NCBI RefSeq assembly: GCF_938030755.1
Contig: NZ_CALHIF010000004.1
Span: 1-13,239, forward strand
Source: an uncultured Granulicatella sp.
Lineage (GTDB): Bacteria; Bacillota; Bacilli; Lactobacillales; Aerococcaceae
Direction: 5' to 3'
DNA: 13,239 nucleotides
The notes beneath the pieces are model-generated. The model was not told the origin of the DNA. It worked only from the letters and a program-made list of their open reading frames with translations, and did no database searches. Numbering within the stretch: position 1 is the first letter of the stretch; each line of letters starts with the position of its first letter. Position numbers and translations under genes: made by a program. This document shows, piece by piece, positions 12,579-13,239 of the stretch.

Positions 12579-13239
12579 TTACTCGTCTAATCGAATAAAC
12601 ATCATCGCGTTAAGGAGAGAGATTAGAGTGACTGTATTAATATTATTGCAATAAATCAGTCTCTTATTTTCAATAGGAGGAATAATAAAATTAGAAATAA
12701 TAATATCATACGGTGATTCTTTTAAAGAATCAATGGATAATTCTAATTCATTCCAAACTTCAAGTTCAAAATTGTTACTACAATAATAAGAAAGAGTTTC
12801 CGCTACTGATTTTGCATGATACTGGTCAAAATTACTCATAACCAAAACCTTTAATTTAGGTTGATTTTGTAAAAGATTTAGCACTAAGTGTTTGCTATGG
12901 GTGATAAACGTATAGGCCAAATGATTGACTTTCATTGAACTACTATCAATATCCAAAGTCTGTAAGTAATGCAGAATCCCTTCTTTTACATCGGAAACAA
13001 ATCGAGGAAAAATATTTTGAAAGTTCTTGATTGTATTGCCCTTTTGATCAAATAGGATAAACTCTGTAGATAATTCCTGACGATGAAGATGTGCCGTATT
13101 ATGCAGATGCCAAATAAGATTATCCTTATTGTCTACTTTAATATTATACTCTCTTGATACCTGATCAACTAAATCCCCCAACAAATGATATGATTTCTTT
13201 ACATAGATGTCCGTTTTTGTATACTTCAGAAATACTTTT
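12579..13239 (-). CDS. Mga-like transcriptional regulator, C-terminal part (5' end outside the window)
   Basis: The reading frame is open to the right edge, so the gene begins outside; the visible 219 residues are its C-terminal part. The segment around NLIWHLHNTAHLHRQELSTE resembles the PRD-like domain of Mga (M-protein trans-acting activator). The segment KVLVMSNFDQYHAKSVAETL followed by SYYCSNNFELEVWNEL and PYDIIISNF resembles the EIIB-like C-terminal domain of that family. The DNA-binding helix-turn-helix regions expected at the N-terminus are beyond the window. A TTG at 13184 would give a shorter frame, but the coding frame continues upstream of it. It is the only minus-strand gene, pointing toward the tRNA, and no target gene such as a surface protein is visible. 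Assignment is by recalled family pattern. Confidence 0.78.
   Translation of the reverse strand, partial: KVFLKYTKTDIYVKKSYHLLGDLVDQVSREYNIKVDNKDNLIWHLHNTAHLHRQELSTEFILFDQKGNTIKNFQNIFPRFVSDVKEGILHYLQTLDIDSSSMKVNHLAYTFITHSKHLVLNLLQNQPKLKVLVMSNFDQYHAKSVAETLSYYCSNNFELEVWNELELSIDSLKESPYDIIISNFIIPPIENKRLIYCNNINTVTLISLLNAMMFIRLDE

Overview
The window looks like chromosomal DNA from a low-GC Gram-positive bacterium, most likely of the order Lactobacillales. The signs are AT-rich DNA, strong AAGGAGG-type ribosome binding sites, a CtsR box before clpP, an acpS-alr-mazF operon, and an Mga-type regulator. A Granulicatella/Carnobacterium-like coccobacillus would fit, because the genome keeps both mreBCD and mbl, but the species cannot be fixed from the sequence alone. 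No product here was checked by a database search; assignments rest on remembered family sequences and visible motifs.

Layout. Positions 1-55 look like the right end of an IS3-family (IS150-type) insertion sequence. Next comes a short promoter-peptide-terminator unit (136-307) encoding a 33-residue hydrophobic peptide. Positions 402-681 hold a long, rod-like, unassigned structured RNA candidate. A cell-shape operon mreB-mreC-mreD (848-3292) ends in a terminator. A second unit (3412-5338) starts with an extended -10 promoter and carries a Pr6Pr-type six-helix membrane protein, the MreB paralogue Mbl, and a tiny EpuA-type membrane protein. clpP (5410-5991) stands alone under a CtsR operator. A NahK-like sugar-1-kinase (6127-7245) also stands alone between its own promoter and terminator. 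nrdD-nrdG (7410-10164), the oxygen-free ribonucleotide reductase and its activase, sit behind two NrdR boxes 33 bp apart. acpS-alr-mazF (10245-12080) follows, with the MazF toxin directly coupled to alr and no antitoxin gene. A tRNA-Lys(CUU) gene (12216-12288) has its own promoter and a strong terminator. The window ends in an Mga-like regulator on the minus strand, cut by the right edge.

How the parts work together. The first 5.3 kb is mainly concerned with lateral cell-wall growth: MreB and Mbl filaments and the MreC/MreD membrane scaffold. The middle handles protein quality control and amino-sugar phosphorylation. The nrdDG unit supplies deoxynucleotides without oxygen. acpS-alr activates acyl carrier protein and makes D-alanine for peptidoglycan. 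Nearly all genes point rightward in short units with clear terminators. The two ends look more accessory: an IS end on the left, and a tRNA 3' end followed by short repeats and an Mga-type regulator on the right.

Most worth a second look: the 260-nt rod-shaped RNA before mreB; a pair of similar short elements at both ends of the window whose hairpin stems differ but stay paired (47-91 and 12529-12578); and the 33-residue hydrophobic peptide unit.
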